Source of the DNA: Streptomyces sp. NBC_00078
GTDB taxonomy: Bacteria; Actinomycetota; Actinomycetes; Streptomycetales; Streptomycetaceae
Reading direction: 5' to 3'
DNA length: 64,000 nt
Assembly (NCBI RefSeq): GCF_026343335.1
Contig: NZ_JAPELX010000001.1
Span: forward strand, 6,758,001-6,822,000
The position numbers were made by a program, and so were the translations under genes. Below the pieces are notes generated by a model, which made no database searches, was not told the origin of the DNA, and saw nothing but the letters and a program-made list of their open reading frames with translations. Positions 33,723 through 43,537 of this stretch are shown here, one piece after another. Numbering within the stretch: the first letter of the stretch is position 1; the number at the start of each line of letters is the position of its first letter.

Positions 33723-34661
33723 GTGAGCACCGCACCCCCCGCCCCCCGAGTCATCGCCGTCGTCGGACCGACCGCGGCAGGAAAGTCCGATCTGGGCGTT
33801 TTTCTCGCCCGGCAGCTCGGAGGCGAGGTCGTCAACGCCGACTCCATGCAGCTCTACCAAGGGATGGACATCGGAACCGCCAAGCTGACGCCCGAGGAGC
33901 GCGGCGGCATTCCGCACCACCTCCTGGACATCTGGGACGTGACGGTCACGGCGTCCGTCGCCGAGTACCAGAGGCTGGCCCGCGCGCGGATCGACGCCCT
34001 GCTCGCCGAGGGCCGCTGGCCGATCCTGGTCGGCGGCTCCGGCCTGTACGTCCGCGGGGCCGTCGACAACCTCGAGTTCCCCGGTACCGACCCCGAGGTC
34101 AGGGCCCGCCTTGAGGAGGAGCTCACGCTGCGCGGCTCCGGGGCGCTGCATGCCCGTCTCGCCGCCGCCGACCCCGGGGCGGCGCAGGCGATCCTGCCCA
34201 GCAACGGCCGCCGTATCGTCCGGGCCCTCGAAGTGATCGAGATCACCGGGCAGCCCTTCACCGCCAACCTCCCCGGACATGACTCGGTCTATGACACGGT
34301 CCAGATCGGCGTCGACGTGGCCCGCCCCGAGCTCGACGAGCGCATCGCCCGCCGGGTCGACCGGATGTGGGACGCGGGGCTCGTGGACGAGGTGCGCGCG
34401 CTGGAGGCGCAGGGCCTGCGCGAGGGGCGTACAGCCGCCCGCGCGCTCGGCTACCAGCAGGTGCTCGCGGCGCTCGCCGGGGAATGCACCGAGGACGAGG
34501 CGCGGACCGAAACCGTGCGCGCCACCAAACGCTTCGCGCGCCGCCAGGATTCGTGGTTCAGGCGCGATCCGCGGGTGCACTGGCTCAGTGGGGCTGCGGC
34601 GGATCTCACAGAACTTCCGCACCTCGCGCTGGCGTTGGTCGAACGACCGGTCACAGCCTGA
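33723..34661 (+). CDS. miaA: tRNA dimethylallyltransferase MiaA
   Basis: A 312-aa enzyme that transfers dimethylallyl from DMAPP to N6 of A37 in tRNAs, making the substrate for MiaB. The P-loop is GPTAAGKSDLG, NADSMQLYQGMDIGTAK contains the catalytic Asp, and VGGSGLYVRG and the C-terminal RQDSWFRRDPRVHW segment are conserved. The start is a GTG at 33723. The shared strand and nearby miaB suggest a tRNA-modification neighbourhood. Confidence 0.97.
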   Translation: MSTAPPAPRVIAVVGPTAAGKSDLGVFLARQLGGEVVNADSMQLYQGMDIGTAKLTPEERGGIPHHLLDIWDVTVTASVAEYQRLARARIDALLAEGRWPILVGGSGLYVRGAVDNLEFPGTDPEVRARLEEELTLRGSGALHARLAAADPGAAQAILPSNGRRIVRALEVIEITGQPFTANLPGHDSVYDTVQIGVDVARPELDERIARRVDRMWDAGLVDEVRALEAQGLREGRTAARALGYQQVLAALAGECTEDEARTETVRATKRFARRQDSWFRRDPRVHWLSGAAADLTELPHLALALVERPVTA

Positions 34662-34769
34662 TCACGTCATGGCATCGGGACGCTCCGGCCGCCGTCCGGG
34701 CCTCGGGCGCCGTGCCATCATCGAGCTTCGATCGACCAAGTGGAGTCCTAGTTGGGAGGGCGCGTGGCG

Positions 34770-35273
34770 ATGGAGGCCAGCCCTCGCGACACCGCACAAG
34801 GCACCGAGCCCCTCACTGCCGAGAGCGGTGAACCGGAGCAGGACGAGGACCGTCTGAGCCCCGACGGGCCCGAAGAGACGCAGGGCGGAGTGACCGCCGA
34901 CGGCCCCGAGCCCGACGAGATGTTCGCCGGTGGCCCCGAGGTCGAGGTCGAGCTGCGTCCGCAGCGCCGGCTGCGCATCTGGCAGCTCGCCCCCATCGTC
35001 GCCCTGGCCGCCGTCGGCTCCCTGATGTTCGCTTTCCCGCTCGCCTTCGACTTCGGTGACAGCGGGGCCGTGATCGCCATGCTGGGGCTGCTGATCTGCT
35101 CCTGCGCGGCCGGCTGGGGAATGACGGCCGCCCGCCGGGTCGGTTACACCTGGCCCGGGCTGCCGCAGCGCGGATCCGGGCGGCGCCCGGACTGGCGGGT
35201 GGTCCTCGCGTATGTCGTCATGGTGGCCGCGGTGGTGGTGCTCGCGGTGTGGCGCGTGGCCCGGCTGCGCTGA
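34770..35273 (+). CDS. Membrane protein of unknown function
   Basis: About 167 aa from the ATG at 34770, nine bases after GGGAGGG. The first ~75 residues are acidic and disordered. Then come two close membrane helices (LAPIVALAAVGSLMFAFPLAF, VIAMLGLLICSCAAGWGM) and a third at the C-terminus (VVLAYVVMVAAVVVLAVW). It lies between miaA and dapF, as in other streptomycetes. No function can be assigned. Confidence 0.75.
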   Translation: MEASPRDTAQGTEPLTAESGEPEQDEDRLSPDGPEETQGGVTADGPEPDEMFAGGPEVEVELRPQRRLRIWQLAPIVALAAVGSLMFAFPLAFDFGDSGAVIAMLGLLICSCAAGWGMTAARRVGYTWPGLPQRGSGRRPDWRVVLAYVVMVAAVVVLAVWRVARLR

Positions 35274-35351
35274 CCTGCACGCGCGCGTGGCCGACGGCTG
35301 AGGCCACCGAGGGCGCCGGGGTGGCGCGTACCCACCCCGTACGATCGAGGA

Positions 35352-36221
35352 ATGAGCACGCGGATCGCCTTCCTCAAGGGGCACGGCACGGAGAACGACT
35401 TCGTGATCGTCCCGGACCCCGAGAACGCCATCGACCTGCCCCCTGCCGCCGTCGCCGCCCTGTGCGACCGCCGGGCGGGCATGGGCGGTGACGGCCTGCT
35501 GCACGTGGTGCGGTCCGCCGCGCACCCCGAGGCGCAGGACATGGCGGCCGAGGCCGAGTGGTTCATGGACTACCGCAACGGCGACGGCTCGATCGCCGAG
35601 ATGTGCGGCAACGGCGTACGGGTCTTCGCGCACTACCTCAAGCGCGCAGGTCACGTCGGCGAGGGTGATCTCGCGGTGGCCACGCGCGGGGGCGTGAAGA
35701 GCGTGCACATCGCGAAGGACGGTGACATCACCGTCGGCATGGGCAAGGCACGCCTCCCCGAAGGGGAGGTCACGGTGAGCGTCGGCGAGCGCAGCTGGCC
35801 CGCACGGAACGTGAACATGGGAAACCCGCACGCGGTCGCCTTTGTCGACGACCTCGCGCACGCCGGCAACCTGTTCACGCCGCCGCCGTTCAGCCCGGCC
35901 GCCGCGTACCCGGACGGGGTGAACGTCGAGTTCGTGGTCGACCGCGGCCCCCGGCACGTCGCCCTGCGCGTGCACGAGCGCGGCGCCGGCGAGACCCGTT
36001 CGTGCGGCACGGGCGCGTGCGCCGTGGCCGTGGCCGCCGCCCGCAGGGACGGCGCCGACCCGGCCGTCACCGGGAGCCCGGCGACGTACACCGTCGAGGT
36101 GCCCGGCGGGACCCTGGTGATCACCGAGCAGCCCGACGGCGAGATCGAGATGACAGGCCCCGCCGTGATCGTGGCCGAGGGCGAGATCGATGCCCAGTGG
36201 CTGGAAACACTCGCCCGTTGA
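35352..36221 (+). CDS. dapF: Diaminopimelate epimerase DapF
   Basis: 289 aa. It interconverts LL- and meso-diaminopimelate, needed for lysine; Streptomyces peptidoglycan itself uses LL-DAP. The two catalytic cysteines are in SIAEMCGNGVRVF and TRSCGTGACAVAVAA. The substrate-loop residues of the first half (GHGTENDF, RRAGMGGDGLL) are present. The ATG at 35352 is the clear start. The 297 bp after it, up to rshA, show no gene or convincing hairpin. Confidence 0.97.
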   Translation: MSTRIAFLKGHGTENDFVIVPDPENAIDLPPAAVAALCDRRAGMGGDGLLHVVRSAAHPEAQDMAAEAEWFMDYRNGDGSIAEMCGNGVRVFAHYLKRAGHVGEGDLAVATRGGVKSVHIAKDGDITVGMGKARLPEGEVTVSVGERSWPARNVNMGNPHAVAFVDDLAHAGNLFTPPPFSPAAAYPDGVNVEFVVDRGPRHVALRVHERGAGETRSCGTGACAVAVAAARRDGADPAVTGSPATYTVEVPGGTLVITEQPDGEIEMTGPAVIVAEGEIDAQWLETLAR

Positions 36222-36518
36222 TTCTGCCGCGGCTCGGGATCGCAGGCGTGTGCGCCGGGTGGTGCACGCGTCAACTACCGATACAGCGACCGGGCGTTCG
36301 AAACCACGGCCGTCCGCCTGTCATATGGCGCGAAATCGTAAACCTACGGGCCCTCGCTCGATTGGGTGATCCGTTTCACGCTCGGCGAGAGGCGGTCAGC
36401 CGCACGTGATGGGCTCGGTAGCATCAAGCACCGGCCCGGACGGGGGACCGTTGCCATCCCCTGAGCCGTGTCCGCCATGGGGCACCCCGTCCGCCGGTCC
36501 ACGCAGCCGGAGGTGCCC

Positions 36519-38690
36519 ATGAGTGCGGAGGCCACGAATCCCGCGACCCCAGGTCCGGTAACAGGCTCGGCGGCGCGCTGGCGAGCGCGGATCGACCTGC
36601 GCCGCCTGGGCCGTGCCGCCCTGCTCGGTCCCGCCACCCGTGACCGGCTGCCCAGCGCCATCGGCCATGTAGTCGAAGCCCACCGGGCCCACTATCCCGG
36701 CGCCGACCTCGACCCCCTGCGCCGCGCCTATGTGCTCGCCGAGTCCTCGCACCGCGGCCAGATGCGCAAGAGCGGTGAGCCGTACATCACACACCCGCTC
36801 GCGGTGACCCTGATCCTCGCCGAACTGGGCGCCGAGACCACGACTTTGACGGCCTCCCTGCTCCACGACACCGTCGAGGACACGGACGTGACGCTCGATC
36901 AGGTCGGCGAGGAGTTCGGGGCGGAAGTCCGCTACCTCGTCGACGGCGTCACCAAGTTGGAGAAGGTCGACTACGGCGCCGCCGCCGAGCCCGAGACCTT
37001 CCGCAAGATGCTCGTCGCCACCGGCAGCGACGTCCGTGTGATGTCGATCAAACTCGCCGACCGGCTGCACAACATGCGCACCCTCGGTGTGATGCGCCCC
37101 GAGAAGCAGGCGCGTATCGCCAAGGTCACCCGCGACGTGCTCATCCCGCTCGCCGAGCGGCTCGGCGTCCAGGCGCTCAAGACCGAACTGGAAGACCTCG
37201 TCTTCGCGATCCTGCACCCCGAAGAGTACGAGCACACGCGGGAGTTGATCGTCGACAACGCCTCCCGCGCCGACGACCCGCTCGCCGAGATCGCCGACGA
37301 GGTACGAGGCGTCCTGCGCGATGCCGACATCCCGGCCGAAGTCCTCATCCGGCCGCGGCACTTCGTCTCCGTCCACCGTGTCGCCCGCAAGCGCGGCCAG
37401 CTGCGCGGCGCCGACTTCGGCCGCCTGCTGGTGCTGGTGAACGAGGACGCGGACTGTTACGGCGTACTCGGCGAACTCCACACCTGTATGACGCCCGTCG
37501 TCTCGGAGTTCAAGGACTTCATCGCCGTTCCCAAGTTCAACCTGTACCAGTCCCTGCACACGGCGGTCGCCCACGCGGACGGCCAGGTCGTCGAAGTCCT
37601 CATCCGCACCCACCAGATGCACAAGGTCGCCGAAGCCGGCGTCGTCGCGCTGGGCAATCCGTACGCTGCCCCTTCGGAGGAGCAGTCCCCGGCCGACGGC
37701 GAGCGCGTCGACCCCACCCGCCCCGGCTGGCTCTCCCGCCTCCTCGACTGGCAGGAGGCCGCACCCGATCCCGACACCTTCTGGTCCACCCTCCGCGAGG
37801 ATCTCGCCCAGGACCGTGAGATCACCGTCTTCCGTCCCGACGGTGGCACGCTCGGCCTGCCCGAGGGCGCCAGCTGCGTCGATGCCGCGTACGCCCAGTA
37901 CGGCGAGGACGCGCACGCGTGCATCGGTGCCCGCGTCAACGGCCGCCTGGCGACGCTGAGTACGGTGCTGCGGGACGGCGACACCGTCCAGCTCCTGATG
38001 GGACAGGACCCGGCCTCCGAGCCCTCCAGGGAGTGGCTGGAGCACGCCCACACGCCGGCCGCCCGGATCGCCATCCAGCGCTGGATCGCGACCCACCCGG
38101 CGCACGACGACGTGCCGGAGGGGGAGCGGGCCGAGGGGCTGGAGAGGCCGCAGGAGAACGAGGAGGGGCCCTCGGCCGCTTCCAGGCCCGCCGGGCCCGC
38201 CGTCGAGGGGTCGCCCACAGTCGAGGGGACCAACCGTCCGACCACCGCCGACATCACCGTCGACCAGCCCGGTGCGACGGTACGCCTCGCCGGCTGCTGC
38301 ACGCCGGTACCGCCCGACGAGGTGACCGGATTCGCCGTACGCGGCGGTGTCGTCACCGTCCACCGCGTCGAGTGCGCCGCGGTGGAGCACATGAAGAGCG
38401 GGGGGCGTGCGGAGGTCGACGTGCGCTGGGGGGACACCACCGAGTGCCGGGTCACCTTGCTGGCCGAATCGTTCAACCGCCCCCACCTGCTGGCGGATCT
38501 GACGGAGGCCATGGCCCTCGAAGGCGCCGAGATCGTCTCCGCGACGGTCGAACCCCCGACCCAGCAGCGCGTCCGCCACACCTATACGGTCCAACTCCCC
38601 GACGCTGCCCAGTTGCCCGCACTGATGCGGGCGATGCGGAACGTGCCGGGTGTGTACGACGTGAGCCGGGCGCAGACGCCGGGGGTGTGA
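36519..38690 (+). CDS. rshA: RelA/SpoT homologue RshA, (p)ppGpp synthetase/hydrolase
   Basis: 723 aa. Domains in order: an HD hydrolase (SSHRGQMRKSGEPYITHPL; HDTVED at 116-121, the full metal-binding HDxxED), a RelA/SpoT synthetase region (KFNLYQSLHTAV; VVEVLIRTHQMHK), a TGS domain (EITVFRPDGGTLGLPEGAS), a zinc-finger-like RLAGCCTPV segment and a C-terminal ACT domain. In the synthetase the usual YDLVGIR stretch is replaced by ADFGRLL: Asp is kept but Arg is lost, so synthesis may be weaker than in RelA. It corresponds in position to the rshA gene of S. coelicolor. The ATG at 36519 follows GGAGGTG. An Arg/Glu/Pro linker (about residues 540-590) is low-complexity. Confidence 0.9.
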   Translation: MSAEATNPATPGPVTGSAARWRARIDLRRLGRAALLGPATRDRLPSAIGHVVEAHRAHYPGADLDPLRRAYVLAESSHRGQMRKSGEPYITHPLAVTLILAELGAETTTLTASLLHDTVEDTDVTLDQVGEEFGAEVRYLVDGVTKLEKVDYGAAAEPETFRKMLVATGSDVRVMSIKLADRLHNMRTLGVMRPEKQARIAKVTRDVLIPLAERLGVQALKTELEDLVFAILHPEEYEHTRELIVDNASRADDPLAEIADEVRGVLRDADIPAEVLIRPRHFVSVHRVARKRGQLRGADFGRLLVLVNEDADCYGVLGELHTCMTPVVSEFKDFIAVPKFNLYQSLHTAVAHADGQVVEVLIRTHQMHKVAEAGVVALGNPYAAPSEEQSPADGERVDPTRPGWLSRLLDWQEAAPDPDTFWSTLREDLAQDREITVFRPDGGTLGLPEGASCVDAAYAQYGEDAHACIGARVNGRLATLSTVLRDGDTVQLLMGQDPASEPSREWLEHAHTPAARIAIQRWIATHPAHDDVPEGERAEGLERPQENEEGPSAASRPAGPAVEGSPTVEGTNRPTTADITVDQPGATVRLAGCCTPVPPDEVTGFAVRGGVVTVHRVECAAVEHMKSGGRAEVDVRWGDTTECRVTLLAESFNRPHLLADLTEAMALEGAEIVSATVEPPTQQRVRHTYTVQLPDAAQLPALMRAMRNVPGVYDVSRAQTPGV

Positions 38691-38830
38691 GAGGCGCCCG
38701 GGGAGGCTTCGCGCCGCGCGAAGCCCGCCCGCGCCGGCCGGAGCCGCACACCTGCACCCGATCTACCCGTTCGGGTGGGTCGGACGCGAGTCGTCGCTGT
38801 CCAGGGGCCGCGCGCTGATAGCGGTGATCC

Positions 38831-40405
38831 ATGCCGCTCACCCTCCGTTCCCAGGCCGCACACACCGGCGACGACGACACCCGGGCCGACACTCCGGCCC
38901 GCCTCCGCCGTCAGCCCTGGAACTCCCGCCGCCTGAAGGCGACCGCACTGCTCGCCTCCGCCGTCTCCGTCTGCCTCCTCGCCGCGAGTGCGCCCCCCGC
39001 CCCCCTGGGCGTCGGCGACCGCCTCTTCCCGAACCTCGGCAACCCCGGATACGACGTGGCGTCGTACGACCTCTCGTTCACCTACTCCGGCACCAACAGC
39101 AAGCCCCTCCAAGCGGTCACCACCATCAACGCCCAGGTGACCAAGGACCTCGATCATCTCAACCTCGACTTCGCGCACGGCAAGGTCGAGTCGGTCGCGG
39201 TCGACGGTGAGCCGGCCAGGTTCGCCGCCGCCGGTGAGGATCTCGTCGTCACGCCCGACGCACCGCTGCCCGAGGGCAGTTGGACGCGGATCACTGTGCG
39301 GCACACCAGCGACCCCGTGCCCGCCAAGGGCCAGGACGGCGGCTGGGTGCAGACCGCCGACGGGCTGGCGATGGCCAACCAGGCCGACGCCGCGCACCTG
39401 GTGTTCCCGTGCAACGACCACCCCTCCGACAAGGCACTGTTCACCATCCGGATCACTGCCCCGGACGGCTACACGGCCGTGGCCAACGGTCTGGAGACCG
39501 ACAGGGAGCGCGTCGGCAAGGCGACCACCTGGACGTACCGGACCCGGCACCCCATGGCCACCGAACTCGCCCAGGTGTCCATCGGCCGCTCCACCGTGCT
39601 GCGCCGCACCGGACCGCACGACCTGCCCGTACGCGACGTCGTGCCCACCGAGGATCGCAAAGAGCTCGAACCGTGGCTCGCCGAGACCCCCGACCAGATC
39701 GCCTGGATGGAGAGCAAGGTCGGCCGCTACCCCTTCGAGACGTACGGCATTCTCATGGCGGAGGCGTCCACCGGCTTCGAACTCGAGACGCAGACGCTCT
39801 CTCTCTTCGAAAGAGAGCTGTTCGCCGGGCACACCTACCCCAAGTGGTACGTCGAGTCGATCATGGTGCACGAGCTGTCCCACCAGTGGTTCGGCGACAG
39901 CGTCAGCCCGAGCAGCTGGTCCGACCTGTGGCTCAACGAGGGGCACGCCACCTGGTACGAGGCCCTGTACGCGGAGGAGAAGGCCGACAGGCCCATGGAG
40001 AAGCGCATGAAGGCCGCGTACGCCGCCTCCGACGGCTGGCGGGACGCAGGGGGCCCACCGGCCGAGCCCAAGGCGCCCGACCCGGGACAGAAGATCAGCA
40101 TCTTCCGGCCGAACGTCTATGACGGAGCCGCCCTGGCGCTCTACGCCCTGCGCCAGGAGATCGGCCACACCGCCTTCGAGCGCCTGGAGCGCAACTGGGT
40201 GAGCCTGCACCGCGACGGCACGGCCACGACAGCCGACTTCGAACGGCTCGCCTCCCAGATCTCCGGGCGCGACCTGAGCGGCTTCTTCAAGGCTTGGCTG
40301 TACGGCAAGAAGACCCCGCCGATGCCCGGCCACCCGGACTGGACGTCGACGGCGCCCGACGCCAAGGCCCCGAAGGACGGCAAGGCGGCCAAGGCCGCGA
40401 AATAA
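38831..40405 (+). CDS. Secreted M1 family zinc metallopeptidase
   Basis: 524 aa. The N-terminal charged stretch and hydrophobic segment (LKATALLASAVSVCLLAASAP, about 35-55) form a signal peptide or anchor. The gluzincin motif HELSH with downstream WLNEGHATW supplies the zinc ligands and catalytic Glu, and the M1 substrate loop appears as ASTGFELETQTLSLF instead of the classical GAMEN. It therefore resembles the M1 group that lacks strict aminopeptidase specificity. The C-terminus is Lys/Ala-rich. It probably acts outside the cytoplasm. Confidence 0.9.
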   Translation: MPLTLRSQAAHTGDDDTRADTPARLRRQPWNSRRLKATALLASAVSVCLLAASAPPAPLGVGDRLFPNLGNPGYDVASYDLSFTYSGTNSKPLQAVTTINAQVTKDLDHLNLDFAHGKVESVAVDGEPARFAAAGEDLVVTPDAPLPEGSWTRITVRHTSDPVPAKGQDGGWVQTADGLAMANQADAAHLVFPCNDHPSDKALFTIRITAPDGYTAVANGLETDRERVGKATTWTYRTRHPMATELAQVSIGRSTVLRRTGPHDLPVRDVVPTEDRKELEPWLAETPDQIAWMESKVGRYPFETYGILMAEASTGFELETQTLSLFERELFAGHTYPKWYVESIMVHELSHQWFGDSVSPSSWSDLWLNEGHATWYEALYAEEKADRPMEKRMKAAYAASDGWRDAGGPPAEPKAPDPGQKISIFRPNVYDGAALALYALRQEIGHTAFERLERNWVSLHRDGTATTADFERLASQISGRDLSGFFKAWLYGKKTPPMPGHPDWTSTAPDAKAPKDGKAAKAAK

Positions 40406-40455
40406 GGCGATGACGAGACGAGGCGTGCCGTGGGACCATCATCAGGTCCGCGGCT

Positions 40456-40484
40456 CGGATGCCGGGAATCTCCCGGGCCATCCG
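40456..40484 (+). terminator. Strong hairpin between the M1 peptidase gene and hflX
   Basis: CGGAT...ATCCG with an inner CCGGGA/TCCCGG forms a nearly continuous stem at 40456-40484, about 50 bp past the peptidase stop and 45 bp before hflX. It is a terminator or a leader hairpin of hflX. Confidence 0.5.
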
Positions 40485-40528
40485 AACGTTGTGACCTATG
40501 AAGGAATCCCCATCGACGTAAGGATCCA

Positions 40529-42028
40529 ATGACCTCCTCTTCATCCCCTTCCCAGGACCAGGACACTGAGCGCTTCGCGCACACCTACCCCGAAGGTCTT
40601 CGGGCCGATGCCCTGATGGAAGAGGACGTCGCCTGGAGCCACGAGGTCGACGGAGAGCGGGACGGCGACCAGTTCGATCGCTCCGAGCGCGCGGCTCTGC
40701 GCCGCGTGGCGGGCCTCTCCACCGAACTCGAGGACGTCACCGAGGTCGAGTACCGCCAGCTCCGTCTGGAGCGGGTCGTGCTCGTCGGCGTCTGGACCAC
40801 GGGGACCGCACAGGACTCGGAGAACTCCCTCGCGGAGCTCGCAGCCCTCGCGGAGACCGCGGGCGCGCTGGTGCTCGACGGCGTGATCCAGCGCCGTGAC
40901 AAGCCCGACGCGGCCACCTACATCGGTTCCGGCAAGGCCACCGAGCTGCGGGACATCGTCATCGAAACGGGCGCGGACACCGTCATCTGCGACGGTGAGC
41001 TCAGCCCGGGTCAGCTGATCCACCTCGAAGACGTCGTCAAGGTCAAGGTCATCGACCGTACGGCCCTGATCCTCGACATCTTCGCCCAGCACGCCAAGTC
41101 CCGGGAGGGCAAGGCGCAGGTGGCTCTGGCGCAGATGCAGTACATGCTGCCCAGACTGCGCGGCTGGGGTCAGTCGCTGTCCCGTCAGATGGGCGGCGGC
41201 AAGGGCGGCGGCCTCGCCACCCGTGGTCCCGGTGAGACCAAGATCGAGACGGACCGGCGACGGATCCGCGAGAAGATGGCGAAGATGCGCCGGGAGATCG
41301 CGGAGATGAAGACCGGCCGCGAGATCAAGCGCCAGGAGCGCAAGCGCAACAGGGTGCCGTCCGTCGCCATCGCGGGCTACACCAACGCCGGCAAGTCCTC
41401 GCTGCTCAACCGCCTCACGGGCGCGGGTGTCCTGGTCGAGAACGCCCTGTTCGCGACCCTGGACCCGACCGTCCGCCGGGCGGAGACCCCGAGCGGCCGC
41501 CTGTACACGCTGGCGGACACCGTCGGCTTCGTCCGGCACCTGCCGCACCACCTGGTCGAGGCGTTCCGCTCCACCATGGAGGAGGTCGGCGAGTCCGACC
41601 TGATCCTGCACGTGGTGGACGGCTCGCACCCGGCCCCGGAGGAGCAGCTGGCCGCTGTGCGCGAGGTGATCAGGGACGTCGGCGCCTCCGGCGTACCCGA
41701 GATCGTCGTGATCAACAAGGCGGACGCGGCCGACCCGCTGACGCTCCAGCGGCTGATGCGGATCGAGAAGCGTTCCATCGCGGTCTCGGCCCGCACCGGC
41801 CAGGGCATCGCACAACTGCTCGCGCTCATCGACAACGAGCTGCCCAGGCCGTCGGTCGAGATCGAGGCGCTGGTGCCGTACACCCACGGCAAGCTGGTCG
41901 CCCGCGCCCACGACGAGGGCGAGGTGCTGTCCGAGGAGCACACCCCGGAGGGCACCCTGCTCAAGGTCCGGGTGCACGAGGAACTGGCGGCCGACCTCGC
42001 GCCGTACGTTCCGGCGCCACTCGCCTGA
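40529..42028 (+). CDS. hflX: GTPase HflX
   Basis: A 499-aa ribosome-associated GTPase. The N-terminal HflX domain contains RRDKPDAATYIGSGKA and the Gly-rich loop RQMGGGKGGGLATRGPGE. The GTPase domain has G1 GYTNAGKSSLL, G3 DTVGF and G4 VINKADA. Known members split or rescue ribosomes, including antibiotic-stalled ones. The first ~75 residues are an acidic extension. The ATG at 40529 follows AAGGATCC. Two hairpins downstream separate it from the convergent protease gene. Confidence 0.95.
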   Translation: MTSSSSPSQDQDTERFAHTYPEGLRADALMEEDVAWSHEVDGERDGDQFDRSERAALRRVAGLSTELEDVTEVEYRQLRLERVVLVGVWTTGTAQDSENSLAELAALAETAGALVLDGVIQRRDKPDAATYIGSGKATELRDIVIETGADTVICDGELSPGQLIHLEDVVKVKVIDRTALILDIFAQHAKSREGKAQVALAQMQYMLPRLRGWGQSLSRQMGGGKGGGLATRGPGETKIETDRRRIREKMAKMRREIAEMKTGREIKRQERKRNRVPSVAIAGYTNAGKSSLLNRLTGAGVLVENALFATLDPTVRRAETPSGRLYTLADTVGFVRHLPHHLVEAFRSTMEEVGESDLILHVVDGSHPAPEEQLAAVREVIRDVGASGVPEIVVINKADAADPLTLQRLMRIEKRSIAVSARTGQGIAQLLALIDNELPRPSVEIEALVPYTHGKLVARAHDEGEVLSEEHTPEGTLLKVRVHEELAADLAPYVPAPLA

Positions 42029-42043
42029 ACGCTCGTGGGAAAC

Positions 42044-42082
42044 CGGTTCGAGAGCCGCCGTGCAACAACGACTCTCGAACCG
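42044..42082. terminator. First of two tandem hairpins after hflX
   Basis: CGGTTCGAGAG (42044-42054) pairs with CTCTCGAACCG (42072-42082), an 11-bp perfect stem beginning 15 bp after the hflX stop. It probably terminates hflX transcription. Confidence 0.6.
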
Positions 42083-42094
42083 TCGTAGAACGGC

Positions 42095-42142
42095 CCGAAG
42101 GCCCGCACCCTGGAACTCAAGTCACAGGGAGCGGGCCTTCGG
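42095..42142. terminator. Second hairpin, shared by hflX and the convergent protease gene
   Basis: CCGAAGGCCCGC (42095-42106) pairs with GCGGGCCTTCGG (42131-42142), a perfect 12-bp stem that ends 12 bp from the protease stop. It fits a bidirectional terminator. Confidence 0.7.
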
Positions 42143-42154
42143 CTTCTGGACGGG

Positions 42155-43360
42155 TCACTGACCGCCGTAGGTCCTGCTCATGTTCTGGTAGAGCGCTTCG
42201 GCGTTCCTGCCGAGCTGCGGGCCCGCGAGCCAGGTGTCGTCGGACGGGCCGATGGACGTGTTCGACACCAGTTCGGTCTTGCCGTTCACCACACGGAACC
42301 AGCCGCCACCGGACGAGCCGCCGGTCATGCTGCAGCCGATGCGGTACATCGTCGGCAGCGACGTGCTCAGCGAGAGCCGGCCCGGCCTGTCGATGCACTT
42401 GAACATCTTCAGACCGCTGTACGGCGGAGCCTGCGGGTAACCCCAGGCGCCCATCTGGCTCACCTCGGTCGCGGACGGCGCCGAGAAGTCGACGTCGAGC
42501 GCCGCACCGACCGTCTCCTCCAGCGACTTGGAGCCCTGCTCCGGCTTCACGTGCAGGATCGAGTAGTCGTACGCGGCACCCGCGCCGCCCGTCTCCGAGC
42601 CGCCCTTGATCCATTGGTTGGAGGTCGAGGCCCAGTCCGCCCACCACTGGCCGTACGGAGCGATCTGCGAGCTGTCGGCGCTGCTCAGCTCGGACTCCGA
42701 CTTGCCGAGGTCGTTGTAGGCCGGCACGAAGGTGATGTTGCGGTACCAGCCGCCGTTCTCGCCGGCGTGCACGCAGTGGCCGGCCGTCCACACGAGGTTC
42801 GACCTGCCCGGGTGGTTCACGTCCTTGATGACCGTGCCCGAGCAGACCATCGAGCCCTCGGGGGAGTCGAAGAAGACCTTGCCGACCGGAGCGGCGTGCT
42901 GGTGGTACGGCGTCTTCTCCGCCGTTGCCTCGACCCGGGCCGGATCCGGGTCGCTCACGCCCTGGTCGGCGGCCGCGTCCTTCGTCGAGACCGTCTTGTT
43001 GGCCTCCTTCGCGGACTTCATCCGCTCCGGCTTCCACAGGCCCTTGATCACCGGGTTGACGAAGTCCTTGGCTTCACTGAGCCACTTGTCCTTGTCCCAG
43101 TTCTTCCAGCCGCCCTTGGCCCACTGGTCGACGTCGATGCCGTGGTCCTTGAGCTTGCTCGCGATGTCGGCCGGGACCTTGATCTTGCCGTCGCCGGTGG
43201 CGGACGCCTGGGACGAGGCGGCGTCGGGCTTGTTGCTCGCCTTGTCGTCGCCCGAGTTGCAGGCGGTGGCGGTCAGCGCCAGGGCGGCGGCGAGGCCGGT
43301 GGCGACGAGCGCGGTGCGCCGCCCGCGCCGTGACGAGGCGGGCGTACGTGTGGAACGCAT
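42155..43360 (-). CDS. Lipoprotein trypsin-like serine protease, paralogue 1
   Basis: 401 aa. The Arg-rich N-terminus, hydrophobic core and lipobox TATAC indicate a lipoprotein. A pro-region follows (DHGIDVDQWAKGGWKNWDKD), then a chymotrypsin-fold protease with His in VWTAGHCVHAG, Asp in AAYDYSILHV and Ser in GGSSGGGW. Cysteines around the His and Ser suggest disulfides. It is about 50-60% alike by eye to the neighbouring gene at 43538, with the same strand and architecture. It is probably anchored outside the membrane. The substrate is unknown. Confidence 0.9.
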   Translation of the reverse strand: MRSTRTPASSRRGRRTALVATGLAAALALTATACNSGDDKASNKPDAASSQASATGDGKIKVPADIASKLKDHGIDVDQWAKGGWKNWDKDKWLSEAKDFVNPVIKGLWKPERMKSAKEANKTVSTKDAAADQGVSDPDPARVEATAEKTPYHQHAAPVGKVFFDSPEGSMVCSGTVIKDVNHPGRSNLVWTAGHCVHAGENGGWYRNITFVPAYNDLGKSESELSSADSSQIAPYGQWWADWASTSNQWIKGGSETGGAGAAYDYSILHVKPEQGSKSLEETVGAALDVDFSAPSATEVSQMGAWGYPQAPPYSGLKMFKCIDRPGRLSLSTSLPTMYRIGCSMTGGSSGGGWFRVVNGKTELVSNTSIGPSDDTWLAGPQLGRNAEALYQNMSRTYGGQ

Positions 43361-43537
43361 GGTGCGGTAACCCCCGTTGGAGCGTGCATGTCGTGTTCTT
43401 GTCAGTTCTGTGCCGCTTCCCAGCGAAGCCGACCCGGGAGCGACACCCCACTATGCCTGTGGAGTTGAGGGCGAACGGGGATGGGGTGGTGAAGGTTTCC
43501 GTGAGGCACCCCAGCCCCGCCCGTACCTATCGGCCCG

